Under the pieces are notes generated by a model. It did no database searches. It was not told where the DNA came from and saw only the letters and a program-made list of their open reading frames with translations. A program made the position numbers and the translations under genes. A stretch of 64,000 bases of DNA from NCBI RefSeq assembly GCF_036057275.1, contig NZ_CP107945.1, positions 5,084,001 through 5,148,000 of the forward strand, read 5' to 3'. This document shows, one piece after another, positions 44,197 through 52,168 of this stretch; within the stretch, counting starts at the first letter, position 1, and each line of letters begins with the position of its first letter. Origin of the DNA: Streptomyces sp. NBC_00390 (GTDB lineage Bacteria; Actinomycetota; Actinomycetes; Streptomycetales; Streptomycetaceae).

Positions 44197-45457
44197 CGCG
44201 TTCCTCCCGCGCCGGCAGCTTGGGCGGTGCGTACTTCACCATCCGCGGCACCCGCGCGGAGATGTGCGGTGCCAGTGGTGGCCGGGCCGGCCGCGTGCCG
44301 CTCTCCGTCAGGACCGAGATCACCTGCCGTGCCCGCAGCGGATCGACGGGCAGCGCATGCCGGGCGAACCATGCCGCGGTGTCCGGCCGCGGCGACGGAT
44401 CGGTGAAGCGCTCCCCGGCGTACGCGTCGAGCGGCGGGTCGTACAGATAGCCGACCGTGATCCGGCGGCGGGCGAGCGCCGCGATGGCCGCGTCCCGGTC
44501 GGCGACCAGCAGCGGAACCCGGAACAGCGGCTGAGCGGGCCCCGGGCGGGGCAGTGCCCACCTCGTGTCCAGCAGCCGCTGGGTGCCCTCCAGACAGGCG
44601 GCGAGCCGCGTGTCGAGCCCGGTCAGCAGCCGCTCGGTGCGCCGCAGCCGCAGCGCGCCCGGTGTCAGGCGGTACTGGTTCAGGTCCACCCGTATCCAGG
44701 AGTGGAAGGGGTCGAGCGCGGGCGTCACCCTCAACGCCCGGGCCAGCTCGTCGGGGCGCAGTTCCATCCGGATGCCGGTGCGCTCCTCGCGGCCCAGCAG
44801 CCGCACCGCGGCGCGCGCCGCCCCGGTCAGCCGCAGGCCCCGCACCCCCGCCTCGGCGTACGGGCGCAGGGCGTAGCCCAGCTCCGAAGCCCGTCGCGAC
44901 GGCTCCAGGAGCAGATCCCTCGCCCGCGCCAGCGGCTCCCGCAGCGCCGGGTCGGCGACGGTCAGGAAGCCGCCGGTCTTCGCGCCGGTGTGCTTGGAGA
45001 GGCTGAAGACCGACGCGTCACCGAAGCCGCCCACCGCCCGGCCGTCCACCACGCTGCCGATGGCGTGCGCCGCGTCCTCGATCAGGGGGATCCCCAACCG
45101 GTCGCAGCGCGCCCGCAGTTCGGACGCCGGATCGGGGTTCCCGTAGAGATTCGTCGTGATCACGGCCGACAGGCCGCGCCAGGTCGATTCCGGCACGGCC
45201 GCGGTGTCGATGGAGCCGTCGTCGGCGCGCAGCGGCGCCTGCACCGGCCGCAGTCCGGCCGCGAGCACCACGAAGAAGATCACGTCGTCGTTGACCGGCG
45301 ACATCAGTACGCGTCCGCCGGGCGGGCACCAGTGGCGCAGCGCCACGTAGAGCCCGAGACGGCAGGACGGCATGTACAGGCATTCCCTGCCCAGGCGGCG
45401 GCGCATGAGCTCTTCGAGTGGTGCGTACGCCGCCGGGCAGCCCTCCCCAAGAGCCAT
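44189..45457 (-). CDS. DegT/DnrJ/EryC1/StrS-type sugar aminotransferase
   Basis: 422 residues of the fold-I PLP aminotransferase family that makes amino sugars from nucleotide-linked keto sugars. IEDAAHAIGSVVDGRAVGGFGDASVFSLSKHTGAKTGG holds the cofactor Asp and the PLP lysine (probably Lys155). The sequence is somewhat divergent around this site compared with classic members. The start at 45457 has a G-run RBS 6 bases upstream. It is the first gene of the five-gene minus-strand operon that continues with flippase, GT-C-like protein, small membrane protein and hydrolase. Confidence 0.85.
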   Translation of the reverse strand: MALGEGCPAAYAPLEELMRRRLGRECLYMPSCRLGLYVALRHWCPPGGRVLMSPVNDDVIFFVVLAAGLRPVQAPLRADDGSIDTAAVPESTWRGLSAVITTNLYGNPDPASELRARCDRLGIPLIEDAAHAIGSVVDGRAVGGFGDASVFSLSKHTGAKTGGFLTVADPALREPLARARDLLLEPSRRASELGYALRPYAEAGVRGLRLTGAARAAVRLLGREERTGIRMELRPDELARALRVTPALDPFHSWIRVDLNQYRLTPGALRLRRTERLLTGLDTRLAACLEGTQRLLDTRWALPRPGPAQPLFRVPLLVADRDAAIAALARRRITVGYLYDPPLDAYAGERFTDPSPRPDTAAWFARHALPVDPLRARQVISVLTESGTRPARPPLAPHISARVPRMVKYAPPKLPAREERGV

Positions 45458-45518
45458 TGGTTTCCCCCCATTTACCCCTGGCTCAATGTGGACCAAACCG
45501 GACTGCCCCGTCAATAAC

Positions 45519-45557
45519 GCTGAAGGGCCCCTTCCTTGACGGAAGGGGCCCTTCAGC
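45519..45557 (-). terminator. Strong hairpin after the sigma factor gene
   Basis: A perfect 17-bp stem, 45519-45535 with 45541-45557 (core GAAGGGCCCCTTCC), and loop TTGAC lie just downstream of the sigma gene stop. This is also just upstream of the polysaccharide operon, insulating the two. Confidence 0.85.
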
Positions 45558-45578
45558 GGCCTGGACGGCGCGTGCTCG

Positions 45579-46496
45579 TCACTCCTCGACGGTCAGCGCC
45601 TTACGCAGCTTGACCAGGGTGCGCGTCAGCAGCCGGGACACGTGCATCTGCGAGATCCCGAGCTCCTCGCCGATCTCCGACTGGGTCATGTTGGCCACGA
45701 AACGGAGGGAGAGGATTTTACGGTCCCGTGGCGGAAGGCCGGCGATCAGCGGCTTCAGCGACTCGACGTACTCGATGCCTTCGAGCCCGTGGTCCTCGTA
45801 GCCGATACGGTCCGCGAGCGCACTCTCGGAGTCGTCCTCCTCGGGCTGGGCGTCCAGCGAGCTCGCCGTGTACGCGTTGCTGGCCGCCATGCCCTCGGCG
45901 ACTTCGTGCCTGCTGATGCCGAGGCGCTCGGCGAGTTCGCCGGCCGTGGGCGCGCGGTCGAGCTGCTGGGAGAGCTCGTCGCCCGCCTTCGCCAGCTCGA
46001 TGCGCAGCTCCTGCAGGCGGCGCGGCACCCGCACCGACCAACTGGTGTCCCGGAAGAAGCGCTTGATCTCGCCGATGATGGTCGGCATCGCGAAGGTCGG
46101 GAACTCGACGCCGCGGCTGAGCTCGAACCGGTCGATCGCCTTGATCAGACCGATCGTGCCGACCTGGACGATGTCGTCCATCGGCTCGCTGCGGGTGCGG
46201 AAGCGGGAGGCGGCGAACTTGACCAGCGCCAGATTGAGTTCGACCAGGGTGTTGCGGACGTATGCGTGCTCGTGCGTGCCCTCTTCGAGGGAGCCGAGGC
46301 GGGCGAAGAGCGTCTTGGACAGCTCGCGCGCATCCAGCGGGCGCAGCTCGCCCAGCGGGGGCATCCCGGAGATCTCCGGAACGAGGTCCGGTGCCGGAGC
46401 GGCTGCCGGAGCGGTGGCCGGGGCCTGTTCGCCCCTGGGGGTGGGCAGTGTCGACGGCGCGTTGAGGGTGCGCGAATCGTCGAGCCGGGGTGACAT
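45579..46496 (-). CDS. sigI: SigB/SigF/SigG-family RNA polymerase sigma factor
   Basis: About 305 residues. A disordered Pro/Ala-rich lead (about 1-45) precedes region 2 (DDIVQVGTIGLIKAIDRFELSRGVEFPTFAMPTIIGEIKRFFRD), region 3 (LSQQLDRAPTAGELAERLGISRHEVAEGM) and region 4 (LPPRDRKILSLRFVANMTQSEIGEELGISQMHVSRLL). It belongs to the stress/sporulation sigma group controlled by partner switching. GGAGG lies 5 bases before the ATG at 46496; an in-frame ATG at 46622 could add 42 residues. Divergent antagonist and kinase genes at 46820 and 47357 match the S. coelicolor sigI locus (SigI, ArsI, PrsI), hence the symbol, which should be confirmed. Confidence 0.85.
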   Translation of the reverse strand: MSPRLDDSRTLNAPSTLPTPRGEQAPATAPAAAPAPDLVPEISGMPPLGELRPLDARELSKTLFARLGSLEEGTHEHAYVRNTLVELNLALVKFAASRFRTRSEPMDDIVQVGTIGLIKAIDRFELSRGVEFPTFAMPTIIGEIKRFFRDTSWSVRVPRRLQELRIELAKAGDELSQQLDRAPTAGELAERLGISRHEVAEGMAASNAYTASSLDAQPEEDDSESALADRIGYEDHGLEGIEYVESLKPLIAGLPPRDRKILSLRFVANMTQSEIGEELGISQMHVSRLLTRTLVKLRKALTVEE

Positions 46497-46819
46497 GGTC
46501 TCCTCCATCGTTCTCGGCATATGGCTGCCGATGCCATCCATGCTGCTGCGGTGAGCGGCGCCTCCAAAGCCGGCCGTGTCGGTTTGTGTCTCTTCTAGCC
46601 CTACCCGTTCGGTACCGGCCATCGCAAGTGGCGTATATGTGATATGTCCGTTTTGGGGGGGAGTTCAGCTACCGAGGCGCGTACGGAAGGCGTAGGGTTC
46701 GAGCGGCATCCGCGCCCTCCGGCCTGTTGGGCGTGTGACGTGCCGCACGATGAAGCGACACGGTGGACGGCGGCCGCAGGCGGTCGGCGACAGTGAACGA
46801 CACGGCGAAGAGGGACGGC
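46497..46819. other. Divergent control region between sigma and antagonist genes
   Basis: 323 bases with no gene, apart from a possible 42-codon extension of the sigma gene (to 46622). The minus strand contains GGGTAG near 46604 as a possible SigB-type -10, but the matching -35 is unconvincing. Nothing else was recognised. Confidence 0.4.
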
Positions 46820-47188
46820 ATGGACCGCGGGACGGTCGGCAGCACGAATCGGGGCCGGCTTCAGGTCGAGGTTCGGACCGAGGGCCGCAGCGAGGTGGTG
46901 TGCCCGGCGGGTGAGCTGGATCACCACACGGCCGAATTGCTCAGCACACCTCTGGACGATGCGATCGAACGGGGCCGGGTGCGCCTGGTCATCGACTGCT
47001 CACAGCTCGAGTTCTGCGACTCCACCGGACTCAATGTCCTGCTCGGGGCCCGGCTGAAGGCCGAGGCGGGCGGGGGAGGGGTGCACTTGGCGGGGATGCT
47101 GCCCGTGGTGGCCAGGGTGTTCGAGATCACCGGAGCGGACGCGGTCTTCACCGTGCACGACTCCCTCGAGGCGGCGCTGGCCGACTGA
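46820..47188 (+). CDS. Anti-sigma factor antagonist (STAS domain)
   Basis: A 122-residue single STAS domain. CPAGELDHHTAELLSTPLDDAI begins the fold, and LVIDCSQLEFCDSTGLNVLLGARLKAEAGGG carries the phosphorylated Ser68. In its unphosphorylated form such a protein binds the anti-sigma kinase and frees the sigma factor. The ATG at 46820 has AGAGGG 5 bases upstream; a GTG-type start at 46763 is weaker. It is followed after 168 bases by the kinase gene. Confidence 0.9.
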   Translation: MDRGTVGSTNRGRLQVEVRTEGRSEVVCPAGELDHHTAELLSTPLDDAIERGRVRLVIDCSQLEFCDSTGLNVLLGARLKAEAGGGGVHLAGMLPVVARVFEITGADAVFTVHDSLEAALAD

Positions 47189-47356
47189 CCGCGCCCGGCG
47201 GTCCGGAATGTGTTGTCCGCGTCACGCGTTTCGCGTGGGCGTCGAGGGTGTTGTCACGATTCAGCCGGGCAGGAGAACCCCGCAGAACGTCCACAGCCCT
47301 GCACTCTGTGTACAGAAGTCAATGGTGAACCGGTGAATCGGTGAGGTGAAGCGCTG

Positions 47357-47908
47357 ATGAGCACCACCCGGCAGCAACCGCCGGGCGACCTCGGCCCCGA
47401 GCCGGGCGGCGCCGGGCCCGTGCCTGAAGCACCCGGCCGGCCCGGTACGCCCGCGATGCCCGCCGTGCCGCCGATGCCCCCCGCGCCACCGCTCGCGCCG
47501 GTCGGTACGCGCCGCCTCGCGCTGGGCAGCGCCAGCGGGATCGTTCCGATGGCCCGCGACTTCACCCGGCAGGCACTGTACGAGTGGGGGTGGCTGCCCG
47601 CCGCGACCGCGGACCGCAGGGCTGCCGCCGAGGACGTGCTGCTCGTCGTCTCCGAACTCGTCACCAATGCCTGCCTGCACGCCGAGGGGCCCGAGGAGCT
47701 CCGTGTCACGTGCGACGGCAAGGTGCTGCGCCTGGAGGTCGCCGACCGCGGCACGGGGCAGCCCGCACCCCGCACCCCGCACCGGGCCGGTCGGCCCGGC
47801 GGGCACGGCATGTTCATCGTCCAACGGCTCTGTCTGGACTGGGGAATTGTCCGGATCCCTGGCGCCCCCGGCAAGACGGTCTGGGCGGAGCTCGCCGCGC
47901 CCGCATAA
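47357..47908 (+). CDS. Anti-sigma factor / serine kinase (HATPase_c_2, RsbW-like)
   Basis: 183 residues. A Pro/Ala-rich lead (about 1-50) precedes a GHKL ATPase domain with the N-box ELVTNACLHAEGPEELRV, the G1 box VADRGTG and the G2-like GGHGMFIVQRL. Such proteins bind and silence a sigma factor and phosphorylate the STAS antagonist. GAGGTGA lies 7 bases before the ATG. In context its partners are the sigma factor at 45579 and the antagonist at 46820. Confidence 0.88.
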   Translation: MSTTRQQPPGDLGPEPGGAGPVPEAPGRPGTPAMPAVPPMPPAPPLAPVGTRRLALGSASGIVPMARDFTRQALYEWGWLPAATADRRAAAEDVLLVVSELVTNACLHAEGPEELRVTCDGKVLRLEVADRGTGQPAPRTPHRAGRPGGHGMFIVQRLCLDWGIVRIPGAPGKTVWAELAAPA

Positions 47909-47929
47909 GACGTTTTTGAAACTCTTGTG

Positions 47930-47952
47930 GAGCACGTCAATACGGCGTGCTC
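47930..47952 (+). terminator. Hairpin with T-rich tail after the anti-sigma gene
   Basis: GAGCACG (47930-47936) pairs with CGTGCTC (47946-47952) around a 9-base loop, followed by TTTGTCTT. This is a good intrinsic terminator. Confidence 0.65.
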
Positions 47953-48042
47953 TTTGTCTTCCCTCCCCAAGGCCTCAGGCGTACCTTGAGCGCCCGATCT
48001 GATGTGTCGTCAGTCAGTAACGTGCGCACGAGGGGAAGTCGA

Positions 48043-48708
48043 GTGTCGTACCAGAAGCGGACAGCTCTCGCGCTGGCAGCAGCGGTGGCGGGCTCGGTGG
48101 TTCTGATGACCGCCCCCGCCGCGCATGCCACCGTCGTGGACGTCGATTACAAGTGCCGGACGCCCATCGGCCCGAAGGCCGCGGTCTCACCGATCGACAT
48201 CAAGGCCGTCAAGAGCGGCAGCTCCTACAAGCTCACCATGTCCTTCCAGAAGGGCGTCTCCTCCAGCCCGGTCGAACTGGGCAAGGGGGCCATGAACCCG
48301 AGCGCGCTGATCGAACTTGGCGGTGCCGAGGGGGGCAAGGTGCCGGTCTCGGGGCCGGCCAACGCCGCGGCCATCCCGGCCAACACCCCCATCAAGATCA
48401 ATGACTTGTCGGGTACGTACACCCCGAAGAAGAGCGGGAAGGTCACCTTCACGGCCGGAGTGCTGACCATCAAGGCGCTCGGTACGACCACGACCTGCAC
48501 CCCCGGCAACAGCCCCGGGCCCTCGCTGGAACTGGACGTCACGGCTGCCGGCGGCAGCTCGCAGGCGTCGGCGTCCGGGGAACTCCCCAAGACCGGCCCG
48601 CTCGACTCGGCGACCGCACTCGCCACGCTGGGCGGAACGATCCTGCTGTCCGGGGCCGCGGGTGTTCTGTGGCTGACCCGGCGCAGCGGCGGCCGGATCG
48701 CGAGCTGA
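48043..48708 (+). CDS. Secreted protein with LPKTG cell-wall sorting signal
   Basis: 221 residues. The signal peptide covers about 1-29 (hydrophobic ALALAAAVAGSVVLM, cleavage after AHA). The mature domain (about 30-165) has VDYKCRTPIGPKAAVSPIDI and a second Cys in KALGTTTTCTPG, so one disulphide is likely. The C-terminus has LPKTG at 181-185, a hydrophobic stretch and RR, a textbook sortase signal. The domain is a paralogue of the C-terminal domain of the protein at 50738-52093. GTG at 48043 has GAGGGGA 6 bases upstream. It is the first gene of a four-gene operon. Function unknown. Confidence 0.88.
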   Translation: MSYQKRTALALAAAVAGSVVLMTAPAAHATVVDVDYKCRTPIGPKAAVSPIDIKAVKSGSSYKLTMSFQKGVSSSPVELGKGAMNPSALIELGGAEGGKVPVSGPANAAAIPANTPIKINDLSGTYTPKKSGKVTFTAGVLTIKALGTTTTCTPGNSPGPSLELDVTAAGGSSQASASGELPKTGPLDSATALATLGGTILLSGAAGVLWLTRRSGGRIAS

Positions 48709-48711
48709 GCC

Positions 48712-49521
48712 GTGCGGGCCGCCGCCGTTGTCGTCCTGGCCGCGCTCCTGTGCGCGCTGGGCACTCCCGCGACGGCGTCCACCGGCTGGAGCGTCGACAG
48801 GGAGTACGTCTACCTGGAAGGCGCGCCCGGCACCGTGTTCGAGGACCGGTTCTCGGTGACCAACCCGGAGGCGAAACCGCTCACCCTGCGGCTGCGCCTG
48901 CCGCACCGCGCCCTGTCCACGAGCCCCTGGATCGCCCTGGCCGCCGACACCGTGACGGTCCCGGCCCGCACCCGGGCCGAGATCCCCTTCACGGTCACGG
49001 TTCCCGCGGACGCGCCGCCGGGTGACCACCCGGTCGCGATCACCGCACAGGGCGCGGGCCGGGAGGCTCCCGTACGCGTCAGCCTGCGGATCAGCGGCCC
49101 CCGCCTCGCGGCGCTCACCGTGGAGGACGTGACGTACTCGGACGGACAGATCCGCTACTCCCTGGTCAACCGCGGCAACACGACACTGGTCCCACGTCTT
49201 TCGGTCCGCGCGGACGGCGTCTTCGGCACCCTCCTGGACCGCCCTGCGCGCACGCTCCCGGTGAGTCTGCCCCCGTCGGGCCGCGTCAGCCTCACCGAGA
49301 AATGGCCCGACCCGCCGGCCCTGGACACGGTCGACATCCGTCTGGGCGTCACGGCTGCGGGCTCCGCCCATGCCGAGTCGGTGCTCTCGGCGACGTTCGT
49401 CCCGTGGCGCCTGCTGTCACCCCTGCTGCTGCTCCTGCCGGCCTGCGCCCTGTGGCTGTACACCCGCCGCGCCCGCACCCCCGCCCACCACCACCGCCGC
49501 CCGGCGAGATCAGGAGCCTGA
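48712..49521 (+). CDS. Membrane-anchored surface protein, WxL-interacting (DUF916)-like
   Basis: 269 residues. A signal peptide (1-23) is followed by immunoglobulin-like beta domains: VYLEGAPGTVFEDRFSVTNPEAKPLTLRLRL, then PARTRAEIPFTVTVPADAPPGDHPVAITAQ, then a second domain from about 120. A C-terminal membrane helix (about 228-245, LLSPLLLLLPACALWLY) and a His/Arg-rich tail end it. This layout matches the DUF916/WxL-interacting proteins of Firmicutes, though similarity is by pattern only. It begins with GTG only 3 bases after the LPKTG gene, without its own RBS, so it is translationally coupled. Confidence 0.78.
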   Translation: MRAAAVVVLAALLCALGTPATASTGWSVDREYVYLEGAPGTVFEDRFSVTNPEAKPLTLRLRLPHRALSTSPWIALAADTVTVPARTRAEIPFTVTVPADAPPGDHPVAITAQGAGREAPVRVSLRISGPRLAALTVEDVTYSDGQIRYSLVNRGNTTLVPRLSVRADGVFGTLLDRPARTLPVSLPPSGRVSLTEKWPDPPALDTVDIRLGVTAAGSAHAESVLSATFVPWRLLSPLLLLLPACALWLYTRRARTPAHHHRRPARSGA

Positions 49522-49523
49522 CG

Positions 49524-50741
49524 ATGCGAGGCATCCCGCCCGTGCCCCGCGCCCATCCGTGCCGGGCCGCCGGGCCTGCCGGTCCGGCGGGTTCCGCCCG
49601 GCGTTCGCTGCCTCGTGCCGCCGATCCGGCGGACACCGGTGTCCCCGCGCCTGCCCCACCGTCCGCACGGCGCGAAGCTGTCGCGCTCGAGGTGTCGGGG
49701 CGCAGGCTCCCGCGTACCCCGGCCTCCGGGCGGATGCGGGGGCTTGCCGCCGTCGTCCTGCTCGCGCTCCTGTTCCTGCTCCTGCCGGCCGCCCAGGCTG
49801 CCGCCGCCCCCGCCGAGCCCCGACCCGACGTCAAGCTCTCCGCTCCCCAGGCCGGCAAGGGCAACACCCTCAGCGTCAGCGGCACGGGCTGGCGCTCCAA
49901 GGCTTTGCTGATGCTCCTCATCTGCGGCCGGTCCACCCCGGCCAAGGGCGTCATCGGCGGCACCAACTCCTGCGCCAACGCCGACGGCCGCGCCGTCACC
50001 ACCGACGCCGACGGCGCCTTCAGCAAGAAGCTGCCGGTCGCCGAGCCGCCGGTGCCCTGCCCCTGTGTCGTGCACGTCGCCACCGTCACCGGTGAACAGG
50101 CCGCCGTGGACGCCGAGTTCGTGGTCGCGGGTCACCCCACCGCCCCTCTGCCGCAGCAGACCGGAGGCGGCCGGCTCGCCGTGCTCACCGCCACCCGCCT
50201 CCAGGGCGACTCCGGCATCCTCGTCTTCTTCGGCGCCCCGCCCTCCCGGCGGCTCGAGTTCACCGTGGGCAATCTCGGCTCCGACCCGATCGTCGACCCT
50301 GTCTTCCGGATAGGCACCGCCCACGGTGTGTTCGCCCCGCAGTGGGAGGAGCAGCAGTGGCGCGGCACGATCGCGCCCGGCCAGAAGGCACAGATCACGC
50401 TGCCCGTACAGCTCGCCTCCGGCGCCCATGGCGACTACTCGATCTCGGTGAAGTACGGCACGAAGGTGCTCGCCGAGCAGCCGTGGGGCGTGGGCCGGCC
50501 GTGGGGCGTGACGATCTTCTGGATCCTGCTCGCCGTTGTCGTACCCGCCGCCCTCTTCCGTATCGGCATGGCGATCGTCGACAAGGTCCGCCCGCCGAGC
50601 GCCCGGCACGCCCGCAGCGGACCGCGGGCCGCGGCCGGCACCGCCCGGAGGCCCGCACCCACCACCACGGCCGCGCTGCCGTGGTTCACCCCCGACTCCG
50701 CACCGTCAGAGAACCGGCCCACGACGAAGGGACATTCGTGA
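49524..50741 (+). CDS. Secreted neocarzinostatin-like-domain protein with C-terminal membrane anchor
   Basis: 405 residues. After a long polar lead (about 1-70) comes a strong signal segment (about 71-92, RGLAAVVLLALLFLLLPAAQA). The first mature domain (DVKLSAPQAGKGNTLSVSGTGWRSKALLMLLICG, later CPCVVHVATVTGEQAAVDAEFVV) resembles the neocarzinostatin-type Ig fold. A second beta domain (about 210-325) and a membrane helix (about 335-355, VTIFWILLAVVVPAALFRIGMAI) follow. The ATG at 49524 has AGGAG 7 bases upstream, but the signal peptide would fit better with ATG at 49734. The gene starts 2 bases after the previous stop. Confidence 0.75.
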   Translation: MRGIPPVPRAHPCRAAGPAGPAGSARRSLPRAADPADTGVPAPAPPSARREAVALEVSGRRLPRTPASGRMRGLAAVVLLALLFLLLPAAQAAAAPAEPRPDVKLSAPQAGKGNTLSVSGTGWRSKALLMLLICGRSTPAKGVIGGTNSCANADGRAVTTDADGAFSKKLPVAEPPVPCPCVVHVATVTGEQAAVDAEFVVAGHPTAPLPQQTGGGRLAVLTATRLQGDSGILVFFGAPPSRRLEFTVGNLGSDPIVDPVFRIGTAHGVFAPQWEEQQWRGTIAPGQKAQITLPVQLASGAHGDYSISVKYGTKVLAEQPWGVGRPWGVTIFWILLAVVVPAALFRIGMAIVDKVRPPSARHARSGPRAAAGTARRPAPTTTAALPWFTPDSAPSENRPTTKGHS

Positions 50742-52093
50742 GTACGCAACGGAGGATGAGCGCGGCCGGGGTCGCGCTGATGCTCGGCGGCGCGGGAATC
50801 CTGCTGGCCGCAAGCCCCGCCCAGGCCGCCGAGGTCTCGTACAGGACGGAGTGCATTCCCCCGCCCATCTCCGGTCTGCCGCCCGTGCAGGGCACCACCA
50901 AGGTGCAGATCACCGCCCCCGCGGAGGCGAAGGTCGGCGACGAGATCGAGGTGGGCTGGAAGACCGTGGAAGCCGCGTCGAAGAACCCTGATGTCCTCGA
51001 CCTGCAGAAGGACACGGTCAAACCGACCGGCACGGTGAAGGTGGCCGGCGCACAGACGGCCGACCTGGCGATGGACGGCCCGCGCCAGAACCCGCCGATC
51101 CCCAAGAACAGCCCGATGGTGCTGCCCGACATGAAGGGCAAGCTGAAGCTGACGGCGGCCGGAGAGATCACGCTGACCCCGGACGCGTACAACATCAACG
51201 TCTCGAAGCCGATCTCGACGGACACCAAGTGCGCGCCGAAGGAGACGGTCCCGGTCGGCGCGACGGTCAAGGTCACGGAGGGCGGGGGCGGTACGACGAG
51301 CGGCGGCACGACGAGCGGCGGTACGAGCTCCGGTGGCACTACCTCGGGCGGATCCTCCTCGGGCGGTTCGACCTCAGGGGGCACGTCCTCGGGCGGATCC
51401 ACCTCGGGCGGTTCGTCCTCCGGCGGCAGCACCACCGGAGGCGGCGGAGGAGGAGGCCAGCCCGACTTCGAGGGCAAGGAGGTCGAGGTCGCCTACGCCT
51501 GCAAGACCCCCATCGGCGACAAGAACGCCGTCTCCCCGGTGAAGATCAACGCCAAGAAGAACGGCGGCAGCTACGACCTGACCGTGAAGTTCTCCAAGTC
51601 CGTCATGGACAGTCCGGCCGACATCCCGGCGGACTCCGTCAAGCCGTCCATGGAGGTCAAGCTCGGCGGCGCCGACAAGGGCTTCGTCCATGTCGAGGGC
51701 CCCACGAACAAGGAGCCCATCAAATCCGGCGATCCGATCGAGATCCCCGATCTGACGGGCACGTACAAGCCCGGCGCCACCGGAAAGGCGACGCTCAGCC
51801 CGGGCGTCCTGACGGTCAAGGCACTCGGCACGACGACGACCTGTACCCCGCCCGCCGATGTCGCGGTCTCGCTGGAGCTCGACACCGCGGCCCAGCCGGG
51901 CGGCGCGTCCGGCGGCGGTTCCACCGCAGGCGGATCGACCGGCTCGGGCGGTACGGCCACCAGCGGCGGCCTCGCCCAGACCGGCGCCGAGGACACCGGC
52001 GCCCTGCGCGCCCTCGCCCTGGTCGCCGGCACGGTGATCCTGCTCGGCGGCGCGGTGTTCACCTTCACGCCGTGGCAGCGGCTGCGGCGCTGA
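50738..52093 (+). CDS. Secreted two-domain protein with Gly/Ser/Thr linker and LAQTG sorting signal
   Basis: 451 residues. The signal peptide is about 1-30 (AGVALMLGGAGILLAASPAQA). Domain 1 (about 31-180) has two cysteines. A linker of SGGTTSGG/SSGGSTSGG repeats (about 185-235) follows. Domain 2 (about 240-385, VAYACKTPIGDKNAVSPVKINAKKNGGSYDL to KALGTTTTCTPP) aligns with the LPKTG protein of the same operon. LAQTG at 412-416, a hydrophobic helix and a basic tail form a class E-type sortase signal. GTG at 50738 overlaps the previous stop (GTGA). It is the last gene of the operon; the palindrome at 52115-52150 follows. Confidence 0.87.
   Translation: MSTQRRMSAAGVALMLGGAGILLAASPAQAAEVSYRTECIPPPISGLPPVQGTTKVQITAPAEAKVGDEIEVGWKTVEAASKNPDVLDLQKDTVKPTGTVKVAGAQTADLAMDGPRQNPPIPKNSPMVLPDMKGKLKLTAAGEITLTPDAYNINVSKPISTDTKCAPKETVPVGATVKVTEGGGGTTSGGTTSGGTSSGGTTSGGSSSGGSTSGGTSSGGSTSGGSSSGGSTTGGGGGGGQPDFEGKEVEVAYACKTPIGDKNAVSPVKINAKKNGGSYDLTVKFSKSVMDSPADIPADSVKPSMEVKLGGADKGFVHVEGPTNKEPIKSGDPIEIPDLTGTYKPGATGKATLSPGVLTVKALGTTTTCTPPADVAVSLELDTAAQPGGASGGGSTAGGSTGSGGTATSGGLAQTGAEDTGALRALALVAGTVILLGGAVFTFTPWQRLRR
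51288..51460. repeat. Imperfect GGC-GGT-rich minisatellite coding a Gly/Ser/Thr linker
   Basis: Degenerate copies of 12- to 15-base units (GGCGGTACGAGCTCC, GGCGGATCCTCCTCG and similar) encode the flexible linker between the two surface domains. Confidence 0.75.
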
Positions 52094-52114
52094 CGCGGGC
52101 CGCAGGAAACGGCG

Positions 52115-52150
52115 GAGGGCCGCCGCACCGGATCCGGTGCGGCGGCCCTC
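52115..52150. terminator. Bidirectional terminator
   Basis: A perfect 16-bp stem (GAGGGCCGCCGCACCG, 52115-52130) pairs with 52135-52150 around GATC, between two convergent genes. Confidence 0.88.
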
Positions 52151-52168
52151 ACGACCGTACGGACGTGC

